Notes: a model not told the origin generated them from the sequence alone. A DNA stretch of 64,000 nucleotides from Nymphaea colorata (GCF_008831285.2 NC_045145.1:12646802-12710801); one strand, 5' to 3'. Shown: positions 10,620 to 21,975, numbered from the stretch's first letter. Numbers and translations: made by a program.

Positions 10620-12114
10620 GATGATGAGGTAGTATTATTTTAATCTAAAAAAAATGATTGTCTTACAGTTCAGAATGATGATTGTACATGGATTTTAGAT
10701 ATTGGGGCATCATATCATGTCACACCATGTAGAGATTTGTTCTTATCCTACAGAGCATGTGATCTTGAAATAGTTCACATGGGCAACAGTGATACTTCGA
10801 AGATTGTTGGGATAGGAAATCTTTGCATTGAGACGAGCACAGGATGCAAATTGACTTTGAGAGATGTGAGATATGTTCTAGATCTTAAAATGAATCTGAT
10901 TTCTGCAGGAAAACTAAGTGAAGATGGGCATTGTACTTTGTTTAGTCAGACAGGTTGAAAACTGACAAAGGGGGTACTAGTATTGGCTAGAAGTAGCAAA
11001 TTTAGCACTTTGTATGGTATGAAGTCTCGAATCAGTAATGTGGTGGTAAATGCAGTTACTGGTGGTACTTCATTAGATTTGTGGCATAAGAGGTTAGGTC
11101 ACATGAGTCAAAGAGAATCAATTTGCTCATAAAGAATAATTTGTTACTAAAGGCAAATGGTGCACAGTTATCTCCTTGTGATCATTGTTTGGTTGGTAAG
11201 TTGCATCGAATTTTCTTTCAAAAAAAATGTTCTTTAAAAACTAAAGATGTTTTAGATTTAGTTTATTCGGATATATGTAGACCTATAAATGTAACATCTA
11301 AAGGTGGAGCATCCTATTTTGTTATATTTATTGATGATGCGTCTAGGAAAGTATAGGCCTTTACAATGAAAAGAAAAGTGAAGTAAGTAGTATCTTCATA
11401 ACTTTTCATGTAGCGGTTGAGCGCGAGACTGGTAAGAAGATGAAGAGACTGTGTACAGATAATAGTGGTGAGTACATAGCATCTTCTTTACGAGAGTATT
11501 GTCTAAAGTATGATATCAGACATAAAAAGACAGTTCTCTATACTCCACAACATAATGAAGTTGTAAAAAAGATGAATATAACTATAATTGAGAGAGTTTC
11601 AAGTTTGCTATCAAGCATTAAGTTGCCTAAGTATTTTTGGGCAGAGGCAATGCGTACTGCAGTTTATTTAATAAACAGGTCTCCTTCAGTATCTCTAGAT
11701 AGAGATATTCCACAGAGAGCTTGGTCAGATGAAGAGGTTAAGTATGATCACCTCAGAGTTTTTGGTTTCAAAGCTTTCATGCATGATCCTAAAGAACATA
11801 GAACCAAACAAGATGATAAAGTTATTCATCTAATATTTCTTGGTTATGCAGATGATGAATTTGGTTATACGTTATGGGATCCAAAGAATGACAAAATCTA
11901 TAGGAGTCGTGATATTGTTTTCAGAGAAGATCAGACGATTGAAGATGTCATAGATGATAAACAGTCAGGTGTGAATGCTAATGGTGTTCATGAGCCAACC
12001 TCTGCAGGACCTGAAGAATTTTCATTTGAGGATGGTGAGACTGATGAACATGTAGATGAAGAAGAAAGAGAGGCAAATGTGCAGTATACAGATGGCAGCC
12101 CTGGCCTGTTTTAG
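10620..12114 (+). pseudogene. pol: Copia protease and integrase region, inactivated, reverse transcriptase missing
   Basis: The order is that of a Copia polyprotein. The protease motif WILDIGASYHVTP (usual D(T/S)GAS) is near 10690-10728. The pre-integrase block LDLWHKRLGHMS is near 11080-11108. The integrase core has D(L)VYSDI near 11255-11275 and LCTDNSGEY near 11447. The third catalytic segment reads PQHNEVVKKMN near 11545-11578, where families have PQQNGVAERKN, so the catalytic Glu is replaced. Three reading frames are used (breaks near 10960 and 11110, another near 11350). Coding ends at 12114 in the linker after integrase. No reverse transcriptase, RNase H or 3' LTR follows, so the element is 3'-truncated. 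Confidence 0.9.
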
Positions 12115-12169
12115 CATGCATTTAAGATCATATGTATTGAACAAGGCGTTCTCCTACTTCAGTCATGGG

Positions 12170-12337
12170 CAGGGGCGGAGGGAGGGGGGGGCTGGGCCAT
12201 GGTCTGGGTGAGCCCAGAAAAAAAAATTTATATGTAAAAAATCAATTTTTTTTAGTTTGGCCCGACCCGTTCTTCCTCTTGGCCCGACCCGCAGATGGTT
12301 TGGCCCACTCCTGAAAAAAATCCTGGCTCCGCCCTTG
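12170..12337 (-). mobile_element. Short hAT-like element of the CAGGGGCG family
   Basis: It starts CAGGGGCGGAG and ends CTCCGCCCTTG. It is flanked by gtcatggg (12162-12169) and gtcacggg (12338-12345), an 8-bp target duplication with one mismatch. Its reverse complement matches the 5202-5397 element along most of its length (GGGTCGGGCCAAGAGGA and onward). It lies 55 bp after the last Copia codon, so it entered or abuts the decayed retroelement. Confidence 0.85.
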
Positions 12338-12722
12338 GTCACGGGGTTTGGTATAGCTGGTTGGATGATCTGAGACTCAGAATCAGGTCTCCAATTTCAG
12401 TCATAATGGCTAGATAGTTATGTCTGATTATAGGGTAACAATGGCATTGGAGAGGACAATCAGGAAAAGTTTACACACCAGGTGAGATTCTTGGTACAAT
12501 AGACCTCTTTCAGCTGCAACGTACAAAAGAAAAACAAGGTCGCACTATCTCCCTCTCTCCCACCATTTATGATGATCTCGCTGAATCTTAAAAAAAAAAA
12601 TTAATTGTACTTTTCACATTTGAAGTTGTATTATATCTCACTGGTTAAATGGAGACTGACTGCTCTACTGCTGTGATTGTTAAAGCATATAGATGGATTG
12701 ATCATGCCAAAATTGCAAAATT

Positions 12723-12792
<70 letters not shown>

Positions 12793-13659
12793 CACACAGA
12801 CACATTATTATGTCCTTGCAACTGATGCCTAAGTGTGAAACATGCATTGCTTTTAGTTTACTGTGCCAGGTTTAACGATTCAGTTAGACCATCTATCTTG
12901 GTGTAGTTTTTGGCTGTACCATTAATAGGGTGAATCATGTTTTCAAAATTCCAGTGTATGACTAGTTTTGAGACATTGTATCTCCACGATGAAAAAAAGT
13001 TCAATTTTTATTTGTTTGTTTGCTTTTATTTGTTATCTGAGATATATAAATTAAGTTTGTTTGCTATTGTGGTGATCCCAATCCCATGGTGATAAATGTC
13101 TTTTGCTGGAGAAGCAGCTGATATAGTGATATGCATCTGGTTGTTTACAGTGAATTCTAGTTTATTTTGAACTTTGGTTCAAATCCATAGATGAATCTTC
13201 CTATTTTATTAGTTTTGAGACAATAGATATGTAGAGCTCCACAATGAGATGCATAATAGCATATTCAATTTTAATTTTGAACATCTAATTTTGTGTATGT
13301 TTGCTAAGGACTTCAAATTATTATTTATTTAGCCATGATATCAATATACAACCAACTACTGTAATTTTATTTAGACTCTTTAATCATGCTTGTCTACAAA
13401 AAGCATGGCTGCTTCTCATAGTGGAAATTTAGTAACGCATTATACCATTAGTAAATAACTATTTGCAACAAAGATTTTCATCACTAAAGCCTTATTTGGT
13501 CCTACACATATGTACAAACACCACGAATTTGCAACACAATTTTTTGTCATTACACATAATTAGTGATAAAACATTTTGTTGTTGATTCTTGATCATTAGT
13601 AACAAACATAATTTTTGTTTCTATTGGATTCAGCTTAGTGACTTTTAGTAACAGACTTT
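12338..13659. other. AT-rich intergenic stretch with a long (TA)n run
   Basis: No gene was seen. A (TA)n microsatellite of about 66 bp lies at 12725-12790. The stretch 13430-13650 carries repeated TTAGTAAC/GTAACAAA motifs on both sides of the next LTR (again near 14300), which suggests the LTR interrupts an older repeat. Confidence 0.6.
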
Positions 13660-13662
13660 GTC

Positions 13663-13675
13663 TGCTCTGATACCA
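13663..13675 (-). other. Primer-binding site, initiator tRNA-Met (minus strand)
   Basis: On the minus strand TGGTATCAGAGCAG begins two bases after an LTR-like end GTGACA. It is canonical. Confidence 0.85.
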
Positions 13676-13677
13676 CT

Positions 13678-14287
13678 TGTCACGGGCCGAGTTTCTTCAG
13701 CCCGCGCGGCGCCGAAGGCGTTCCCCAAAGCCTTCGGCCAGCCGTCTCTCTCTTAAGCTAGCGGAAGCATTCATCTTTTCTTCGGGACTGTGGACTAGAC
13801 GAGGAGTGCTAAGCACTCGGCACACCATCACCCAGGTTTATCCCATTGTCGGCCATCGGCAAGCCATGGCCATGAGGCCCTGTCAGAACTTCGCCATTCC
13901 TCCAAGTGCTTATCTACATCCAAACGAAATCTGAGTGGGGGTAGACTTCCCTTGGGAGGAAGTCCCCAGCCAAAGCCAGTTGACGACTATATGTCATTAA
14001 GTAAGGCGGCCGACCATCGCCCTACTCGACGATGAGCATTCACTTGCTCACTCCCACGTGACTCTACGCGGTTGTGGAACTATGCGCCCACTGGGGGAAT
14101 TACCCCTAACCCACGTGCACCCCATTGTGTATCCAAACACTACGCGTGGGGAACCCAACAGATTCCCCAACGACGGACTTGCACTTCCAAAGGGACTGCT
14201 GATTTTGATGCATTTATACACTTTGTCACTGCACCACCGCGCTGCACATTCCACGTGCATTGCTTTCTACTTGACTTGGTGTCAACA
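13678..14287 (-). mobile_element. Isolated LTR (minus orientation) with its primer site
   Basis: Read on the minus strand, it begins TGTTGACACC at 14287 and ends CCCGTGACA at 13678, beside the primer-binding site. That is about 610 bp. A TATAAATG core lies at 14211-14218. The block is much richer in G and C than its surroundings. No gag or pol and no second LTR follow on the left, so this is a truncated copy or a TRIM-like remnant. The open frames inside it are not genes. Confidence 0.65.
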
Positions 14288-14289
14288 CA

Positions 14290-14883
14290 TTGTTTTTGTT
14301 GGTAAAAACTTTTAGTCACGAAAATGATACGTTACTGAACGTGTTTCTCTTGTTGTGTTTGCAACTTAGACAATGCTATGAATGACTCAATTCACAATGA
14401 AGGACATGGCCATTATAGAGGGTTGCATAGGTGCAATTCAGTCCCGAAGAAGATTCTTCAAACTTGTGCATCAGGCCAACTCATTTTGGTAGATGGGAGA
14501 CAATGTGCTTTTTGTTATATTGTATTCCTAAATGATTGAATAGTACCTGAAAGAGGAACACATGCAGTGTGTAGGATTATTTCAACATGAAAGAAGTGAA
14601 TGCCAGATGGCCTTATACCAGTTGGATTGATGGGGCCATTCTTCTTCATTGTGTCATCATCAATCAGGTCTACTAGTGGAAGCAAAAAATGTACGGTGAA
14701 GAAGGCACATATATGTTTTGGGTGAGTGGGAGGCTAATCTCACTGCTCGAGTAAAGGCCGAAACCCCCAACCACCCTCCCATTTCCCCTTATCTCCTTAG
14801 GGTTCAGGGTTCCTTTGTATATGGTGCTTCGAGATAGTGCCCCCATAATGCACTATTTGCATAACAGTGGCCTCCCTTTTGCA
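14290..14883. other. Intergenic, no gene seen
   Basis: Ordinary AT-rich sequence up to the edge of the tandem duplication. No repeat, TIR or coding motif was recognised. Confidence 0.5.
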
Positions 14884-15082
14884 GCACAGAGAGTTGACAC
14901 CAGGAGAAAATAAAATAGAGACTAACTGCCTAACTATTAGCCCTCGCTTCGACCATTGCACCAAGTCCCTTGGGGATAGGCACATACATGTTTGCCTTTT
15001 CCTCTTGAAAGGGGGCGAGGGTGTGTCCTTAGTGGCATCAGCCACAGCCCACCAAATTCTAAGTACTATTAAAAATTTCATA

Positions 15083-15119
<37 letters not shown>

Positions 15120-15247
15120 TATATATATATATATACACACATATGCAAGTCTGATTTTGCTATAGTTTTTTGGCATTATGTGAGCTCTTTATTTATTATT
15201 GTTCAAAATCATGAGATTTAGTCATGCATATTGCATAATGTAACATC

Positions 15248-17073
15248 TAGGGATGCACACGAGCCGAGTCGAACCCGAGCTTGCCCAGCTCGAGCTCGAC
15301 TTGACTCAAAGAGCTCGAACTCGAACTCAAGTCGAGTTCCCCAACACGGGCTCGAGCTCGACTCGTTTAACTCGTTTATTCCTCCGTCGGTGCTGCTGAA
15401 GAGCACGGTGATCATCAGCGGCGTCCTTTGGACAAAGCCCATCTTCTTGTCGGAGGACCCGCCGTACCAGAGGCTGGGGCTCATAGATGGCGGAGCCATC
15501 CTCTTCGACGGCCTGCTTGAACCCAATCAGGTCATCGGAGGCCGAGAGCTCCAGAAGAGCGGAGCAGGCGGTAACCTTGCTGCTACCAACGCAGAACCGT
15601 GTGTCCTCCATACCACAACACAACGCCTGTTGCTTCAAGCCCTCTGGTCCTCCGCACATACACGACCCTCTTACCCTGCACAAGAAACCTAATCAACTAA
15701 ACCATCAAAAGAAGACACTCAAACTCCTTTTCCCCTCTTCTTCTTCCCCAAACAAGAAGGGGGTAAACAGGCAAAAAGACTTGCAGTTTTCTACCACAGA
15801 GGAACAGAATGGTAAAGAGTGAAGGAGGAAGATGGTGGGTGGTGCTCTGGCGAAATTATAAAAGGAGCTTCGTGCACCTAATCCACAATGGACAGGAAGG
15901 AAAGAAAACGATAAAAATGAAAAATTGATGACCGCCATCTCTTGCTTACCCAGACAACCAATCCATTGAGCAGAAAAGCAAGAAACTTTACTTTCTAGAC
16001 AACCAAAGCACTAAATAACGCAAGACCACCATGAGAAGGAATTATAATTTCACGATTTGTACCAAGTTTTAAGAGACACACATAGATGGCTTACCTACCG
16101 AAGAGTTGAGTCTATGATCAAAAGCGAGAACGGGAAGTTCTCTCTCCTCTTCTGTATCTGCCTGTCAGATGCGTGCTCACACTGGCTTCCTTTCTCCCCT
16201 TCTTCTACCTCAAGAGTGGAGGGAAGCAGGGAGGAACGGACACTTCCTCCCTCGCTCTCCGCCTCCATTCTTCCTCCTCCCTGGTATTTTCCTCCTCCCA
16301 CCTTCCCTTCTTCCTATGCCGCCTTTCCTCCTCCCTCCTTCCCTTTTTTCTCCTCCCTTGCCTCTGAGGAAGAAAGAGAGGGAAAGAGGGGATGCCATCA
16401 CCCGTAGCAGCTACGTCTCATGCCAAAGGAAAAAGAAGGGGAAAGAGGATAACCCTAATATTTTCTCCATTCCGCCTCTTCTTCTTCTTTTCCTTCTTCT
16501 TCATTTTTTGTTTATGTGTCATCCATGGCTACGTCCAGCAAATATGCCCTTGAAGAAAAAGAAGGACAAGAAGAAAGTGGAAATACATAGAAAAAACCAA
16601 ATAACTTATCTTTAATTTTCCGGATGGACAGACTCACTGGTGGCTAGAAACCGCCGGATGCCGCCGAACGCTGCCACAGGGCGGTGGTGGTGGTCAAGGA
16701 ACTTCATGGTTGGAGAAATAATGGAGAGCACAAAGACAGAGAAGAGAAGGAGAAGTCTAAGAGACCGAGAGAGGGAGGGTCGGAGTCGGAGAGAGGGAGA
16801 ACGGAAAAAGGAAAAAGGAAACCTAAACTGAAAAGGAGTTACGAGTTTCCCACCTGAGAAGTGCTGAACTGGTTTTTTTAAAGCCGGTATTTTAACTAAT
16901 CGAGCCGAGTCGAGCTTTAACGAGTCCACTTCAGTGAACTCGAACTCGGCTCGATTAGTTAAACGAGTCGACTCATGAACTCGAGCTTGACTCATTTAAC
17001 TAATGAAGCAACTCGAACTCGCTTACGAGTCGAGCTTAAACGAGTCGAGCTCGAGTAGCTCGATTCATTGTGC
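15248..17073. mobile_element. hAT-like gene-carrying element, copy 1 (right tip lost)
   Basis: It starts TAGGGATGCA at 15248, preceded by gtaacatc (15240-15247). The interior is the same as copy 2. Its right end breaks off at CATTGTGC, lacking the final ACCCCTA, because the tandem-duplication junction falls there. It therefore should not be mobile on its own. It carries a fragment of a CCCH zinc-finger gene at its left side (minus strand). The remaining open frames are compositional. Confidence 0.9.
15381..15659 (-). pseudogene. Captured N-terminal piece of a CCCH zinc-finger/ankyrin gene, copy 1
   Basis: Minus strand from the ATG at 15657-15659 (MCGGPEGLKQQ). It reads through CSALLELSASDDLIGFKQAVEE, then, after a one-base shift at the GGGG run 15476-15479, through PSLWYGGSSDKKMGFVQRTPLMI. 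These blocks match the N-terminal region (start of the ankyrin part) of plant CCCH proteins of the SZF1/SZF2/AtC3H29 type. In that family the order is LLELA..DDL.GFK..VEE, then DEPSLWYGR, then KMGFE.RTPLMI. The CCCH fingers are absent. A plausible 3' splice acceptor (TTTCTTGTGCAG) precedes the ATG. The fragment stops abruptly at the element's GAGCTCGA-rich end. This copy has Tyr where copy 2 and the family have Asp before EP. Confidence 0.8.
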
Positions 17074-17264
17074 GCACAGAGAGTTGACACCAGGAGAAAA
17101 TAAAATAGAGACTAACTGCCTAACTATTAGCCCTCGCTTCGACCATTGCACCAAGTCCCTTGGGGATAGGCACATACATGTTTGCCTTTTCCTCTTGAAA
17201 GGGGGTGAGGGTGTGTCCTTAGTGGCATCAGCCACAGCCCACCAAATTCTAAGAATTATTAAAA

Positions 17265-17332
<68 letters not shown>

Positions 17333-17438
17333 TATGCAAGTCTGATTTTGCTATAGTTTTTTGGCATTATGTGAGCTCTTTATTTATTATTGTTCAAAAT
17401 CATGAGATTTAGTCATGCATATTGCATAATGTAACATC

Positions 17439-19271
17439 TAGGGATGCACACGAGCTGAGTCGAACCCGAGCTTGCCCAGCTCGAGCTCGACTTGACTCAA
17501 AGAGCTCGAACTCGAACTCAAGTCGAGTTCCCCAACACGGGCTCGAGCTCGACTCGTTTAACTCGTTTATTCCTCCGTCGGTGCTGCTGAAGAGCACGGT
17601 GATCATCAGCGGCGTCCTTTGGACGAAGCCCATCTTCTTGTCGGAGGACCCGCCGTACCAGAGGCTGGGGCTCATCGATGGCGGAGCCATCCTCTTCGAC
17701 GGCCTGCTTGAACCCAATCAGGGCATCGGAGGCCGAGAGCTCCAGAAGAGCGGAGCAGGCGGTAACCTTGCTGCTGCCAACGCAGAACCGTGTGTCCTCC
17801 ATACCACAACACAACGCCTGTTGCTTCAAGCCCTCTGGTCCTCCGCACATACACGACCCTCTTACCCTGCACAAGAAACCTAATCAACCAAACCATCAAA
17901 AGAAGACACTCAAACTCCTTTTCCCCTCTTCTTCTTCCCCAAACAAGAAGGGGGTAAACAGGCAAAAAGACTTGCAGTTTTCTACCACAGAGGAACAGAA
18001 TGGTAAAGAGTGAAGGAGGAAGATGGTGGGTGGTGCTCTGGCGAAATTATAAAAGGAGCTTCGTGCACCTAATCCACAGTGGACAGGAAGGAAAGAAAAC
18101 GATAAAAATGAAAAATTGATGACCGCCATCTCTTGCTTACCCAGACAACCAATCCATTGAGCAGAAAAGCAAGAAACTTTACTTTCTAGACAACCAAAGC
18201 ACTAAATAACGCAAGACCACCATGAGAAGGAATTATAATTTCACGATTTGTACCAAGTTTTAAGAGACACACATAGATGGCTTACCTACCGAAGAGTTGA
18301 GTCTATGATCAAAAGCGAGAACGGGAAGTTCTCTCTCCTCTTCTGTATCTGCCTGTCAGATGCGTGCTCACACTGGCTTCCTTTCTCCCCTTCTTCTACC
18401 TCAAGAGTGGAGGGAAGCAGGGAGGAACGGACACTTCCTCCCTCGCTCTCCGCCTCCATTCTTCCTCCTCCCTGGTATTTTCCTCCTCCCACCTTTCCTT
18501 CTTCCTATGCCGCCTTTCCTCCTCCCTCCTTCCCTTTTTTCTCCTCCCTTGCCTCTGAGGAAGAAAGAGAGGGAAAGAGGGGATGCCATCACCCGTAGCA
18601 GCTACGTCTCATGCCAAAGGAAAAAGAAGGGGAAAGAGGATAACCCTAATATTTTCTCCATTCCGCCTCTTCTTCTTCTCTTCCTTCTTCTTCATTTTTT
18701 GTTTATGTGTCATCCATGGCTACGTCCAGCAAATATGCCCTTGAAGAAAAAGAAGGACAAGAAGAAAGTGGAAATACATAGAAAAAACCAAATAACTTAT
18801 CTTTAATTTTCCGGATGGACAGACTCACTGGTGGCTAGAAACCGCCGGATGCCGCCGAATGCTGCAACAGGGCGGTGGTGGTGGTCAAGGAACTTCATGG
18901 TTGGAGAAATAATGGAGAGCACAAAGACAGAGAAGAGAAGGAGAAGTCTAAGAGACCGAGAGAGGGAGGGTCGGAGTCGGAGAGAGGGAGAACGGAAAAA
19001 GGAAAAAGGAAACCTAAACTGAAAAGGAGTTACGAGTTTCCCACCTGAGAAGTGCTGAACTGGTTTTTTTAAAGCCGGTATTTTAACTAATCGAGCCGAG
19101 TCGAGCTTTAACGAGTCCACTTCAGTGAACTCGAACTCGGCTCGATTAGTTAAACGAGTCGACTCATGAACTCGAGCTTGACTCATTTAACTAATGAAGC
19201 AACTCGAACTCGCTTACGAGTCGAGCTTAAACGAGTCGAGCTCGAGTAGCTCGATTCATTGTGCACCCCTA
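17439..19271. mobile_element. hAT-like gene-carrying element, copy 2 (complete, 1833 bp)
   Basis: The ends are TAGGGATGCACA and TGTGCACCCCTA, an inverted repeat with one mismatch. The preceding 8 bp (17431-17438) and following 8 bp (19272-19279) are both gtaacatc, a perfect 8-bp target duplication, diagnostic of hAT-type insertion. Subterminal arms (about 130 bp left, 190 bp right) are dense in CTCGAGCTCGA/GACTCG motifs, as in the small element at 7467-7882. Between the arms lies foreign sequence: a CCCH-gene fragment followed, in minus direction upstream, by CT-rich 5'-leader-like DNA. No transposase is encoded, so it would depend on one in trans. Confidence 0.9.
17572..17850 (-). pseudogene. 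Captured N-terminal piece of a CCCH zinc-finger/ankyrin gene, copy 2
   Basis: Same fragment and same one-base shift (GGGG at 17667-17670) as at 15381-15659, so the shift predates the duplication. This copy keeps IDEP, as in the family, but reads SDALIGFK where copy 1 and the family have DDL. Each copy has thus picked up its own change since the duplication. It carries no zinc finger, and whether it is transcribed is unknown. Confidence 0.8.
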
Positions 19272-20265
19272 GTAACATCCTTATGACATGCCACCAAGAT
19301 TGAACACATGGAGGACTGTAAACCCTACGCTTATGGGTCCTCGGGTAATAGGCACACTCTTCCAATTAATCAACTTTAAAGATTGGGGTATATTTAATGA
19401 AACATTTGTTCTAATATACCATGAATCTGCCTTATAGTGTCCTTATTGCCAGACAACCCTTGAAGGGTCAGCCTTAATCCAATTGCCCAAGGATATAAAC
19501 ATCTCTCCATCTCTCACTCAATTTTTGCAATTCATAATGTCACATGTGTACACTACCCTCAAGATTTACAAAGGAATATAGATCAAGACAAGAGAAGTAG
19601 AATTGATCACACTCAATGACACATGCGCATGCTATTGAGTCTGCCTCTTGATAATTAAAAAACTATAAACTAAGATTGATATAAAGATTAATAGTCCCTT
19701 TGACATGATCCAAACCCCTAAGCCAAACTGCATATCTCGTTGGCACCATTGATTTGTTCGACCACGAGAATGAGTTTTGCATTCTGTTTCATGTACATAA
19801 CGAGCGTACGCTAAATGTGGACCCTACTATCAATGAATATTTATTTCAATGCCCTAACATTATATGTGCACAATAGATATTCTTAATCATGTCATTGTCT
19901 CATACCTCTGTCATTACATTATACCAATTATTTCATACTCCTAACATTATCAGACCCTTGTCGTTTTCCCATACACATTATTTCATACATCTACCATTAG
20001 CATACCCTTCTCATACCCATTATCGCATGCCCCCATCATTATCATACTGATGTTGTTTTCTCATACTTTTATCATTATCATATATCCATAGCATGTGAGA
20101 TGATAACAGTGAGTGACATGAGATAAAATAAGGGTATGAGATAATGTGTATGAGATAACAACATATGTATGAGGTAACGACAGAGGTATGAGAAAAAGAC
20201 ATAAGCGGGACAAAAAAAACACGAAGACGATTCTTTTCCGCTCAGATTGGTATATTGGTCATAAC

Positions 20266-20302
<37 letters not shown>

Positions 20303-20870
20303 TCGGACTGACACAAACCATTCAGTTTACACATTATTGAATCCCAAAATCTTACTTTTCAATTTTTTTTTTTTTCCTACGAAAGTTTTCTTTTTCTATT
20401 AACTGGCTCACTTTTTGTCATCATTAAATTGGTGAACAAAAATTTCATATACGACACGACATATATAACCTACTTTGGTGTTGACACAAGCATCGAACCC
20501 TGTCATTTGAGAGGAAGAAACATGTAAATGATACAATGGATAACCTTCATTAGGTTGTGCCAAAATTTGGGCTGGATGCAAGCTGGGTTTGTTTTGCCAG
20601 GTCTAGGGCCGAGTTTAAAGAAAACCACCAAACAATAATAAATGAGCAAAGAACCTTGTACGTTATCCAATTATTTGCATATTAATCTATACATTATCCC
20701 TCAAGTCCTTCCACATAAGCAACTTATCCGACTGATGCGGCTGTAATAAGGAGACTTACAAATGTATGATGCATATGTATTCATACGCATGTTGTATATG
20801 GTGCATGTATATGGTGCATACATATTTGCATAAGTGTGCAGACTGGCACTTGTGTTGAAGAACACATTAA
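19272..20870. repeat. Segmental duplication, copy 1 (partner 24410-25665)
   Basis: Collinear stretches include GTAACAT...CCAAGATT (19272), AAGATTTACAAAGGAA and TGAGTCTGCCTCTT (19560-19660), and CATCGAACCCTGTCATTT through ATGCATATGTATTCATA (20490-20790). The equivalents lie at 24411, 25077-25165 and 25314-25600. The hAT-like element at 17439-19271 sits exactly at the left edge of this copy and is absent from the partner. Copy 1 also has a (TA)n run at 20269-20300 and ATCATA/TATGAGATAA repeats at 19870-20190 that the partner lacks. No gene. Confidence 0.8.
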
Positions 20871-21660
20871 GCCCCTTTGGATAAACTTTTTTTTTTTAAT
20901 GCATATTATTTGTCGTTTTGATGTTGAAGGAAGTACATATTGGCTGAAACCAAAATCAATCGGGCCAGGGTCAGGAAACCAGCATATGTACCCATTAACG
21001 AAGGAGGGCCATAAGACCAGCTTGATCTCGGAGAAAAGGCGATTCAATCAGTTAAGGGATGTCAATGCATTAATTGGATTCAAATCACATATGCTCTTTC
21101 ATGTATCTGTTTCTTTGCAAGTTCATGTATTCGGATTTATATACTAATGAAAAAAAATCTAGATCATATTTGAATCTGAATCACAACCCTAATCTAATTT
21201 TTGAATTGGATCCAAACTGTAAGATATGTTAAGATACTGCATAGATATTGGGTATGAGATATTTATTTAAAACTATACCTTTTCTGAAATTGAGTCGGAA
21301 CAAATATTTATTTAAATCTGATCCCGATCCGATGTCATTGTTTAAGTTCCAATGTGAAGCACGACATGCACGCAACATAATTTAATTAATTTGGACAACT
21401 ATACAACACTTTCAGGACACTAAATATTAAACAATGCCAAACGACTTATTACAAGATCACCAGTGAATGAATTGTGCTTAGACACAGAACTTGGACGAAG
21501 AGAGAAACATGCAATGACAGAGACCATGACGAGTAACGACGTGGGGTTCTTGTAGCGTTCCATAGAACTTTATCATGAGCTGTGAACGGAATGAGTTGTG
21601 AACGGAATGAATGCAGAGGTGCAACACGGAAGATGGCAGCAGCAAGCAAGCAATGCTTAA

Positions 21661-21975
21661 TCAGGGGAACACAAGCTCAAACGATGCCCGGGTCTTGACT
21701 TCCTCCCATGGCTTCTCATACACAAGAGCTTTGTAGTGCTTGACATACCCCGCTTTGAGGGCCTTGATCAGCAGCTTGTAGTTTGTTCCCGCCACCACCT
21801 GGCTCTGAGCCTGCACCACCTCGACGAACACTAGAGCTACTGCTTCATCATGGTGCTCCTTGTTGTACCCTGTCAGCGCAAACTTACCAAGCTCCTGTAC
21901 ATGCTTGTTGTTCTTCACGTCCGGGATCGGCTGGAAACCGCCGGGAGCTATCACTGAGGATTTGGAAGAAGCCAT
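21661..21975 (-). CDS. Phytocystatin (cysteine proteinase inhibitor), intact
   Basis: A single-exon frame of 104 residues from the ATG at 21973-21975 to the TGA at 21661-21663. The cystatin signatures are present in order. A Gly pair lies near the N-terminus (residues 12-13). The plant-specific helix block is ELGKFALTGYN (28-38; consensus LARFAV-x-x-x-N). The first hairpin loop is QVVAG (59-63), and Pro-Trp is at 89-90 in the second loop. Together these wedge into the active site of papain-family proteases. The length is that of the short, single-domain phytocystatins without signal peptide or legumain-inhibitory extension, so it is probably cytosolic. It may regulate endogenous cathepsin-like proteases or act in defence. 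A TATA-like box lies upstream at 22126-22133. A broken paralogue lies at 4475-4786. Confidence 0.93.
   Translation of the reverse strand: MASSKSSVIAPGGFQPIPDVKNNKHVQELGKFALTGYNKEHHDEAVALVFVEVVQAQSQVVAGTNYKLLIKALKAGYVKHYKALVYEKPWEEVKTRASFELVFP

Larger units (their letters stand above)
14884..19264. repeat. Recent 2.19-kb tandem duplication
   Basis: Unit 1 is 14884-17073 (2190 bp) and unit 2 is 17074-19264 (2191 bp), in direct orientation. Apart from (TA)n length, I count only about a dozen or so single-base differences over roughly 2.1 kb, so the duplication is young. Each unit holds about 360 bp of flanking DNA (with a (TA)n run) followed by a hAT-like element. At the junction, 17073/17074, unit 1 stops inside the element's right end (CATTGTGC) and unit 2 restarts in flanking DNA (GCACAGAG). 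The last seven bases of the terminal repeat and the right target duplication are thus missing from unit 1. Confidence 0.97.

Noticed and set aside
15705-16995. Many open frames on both strands (also at 17896-19186), including Pro/Ser- and Arg-rich ones
   Set aside because: They come from CT/GA-rich leader DNA carried by the transposon, overlap on opposite strands and match no family. Their repetition only reflects the tandem duplication.
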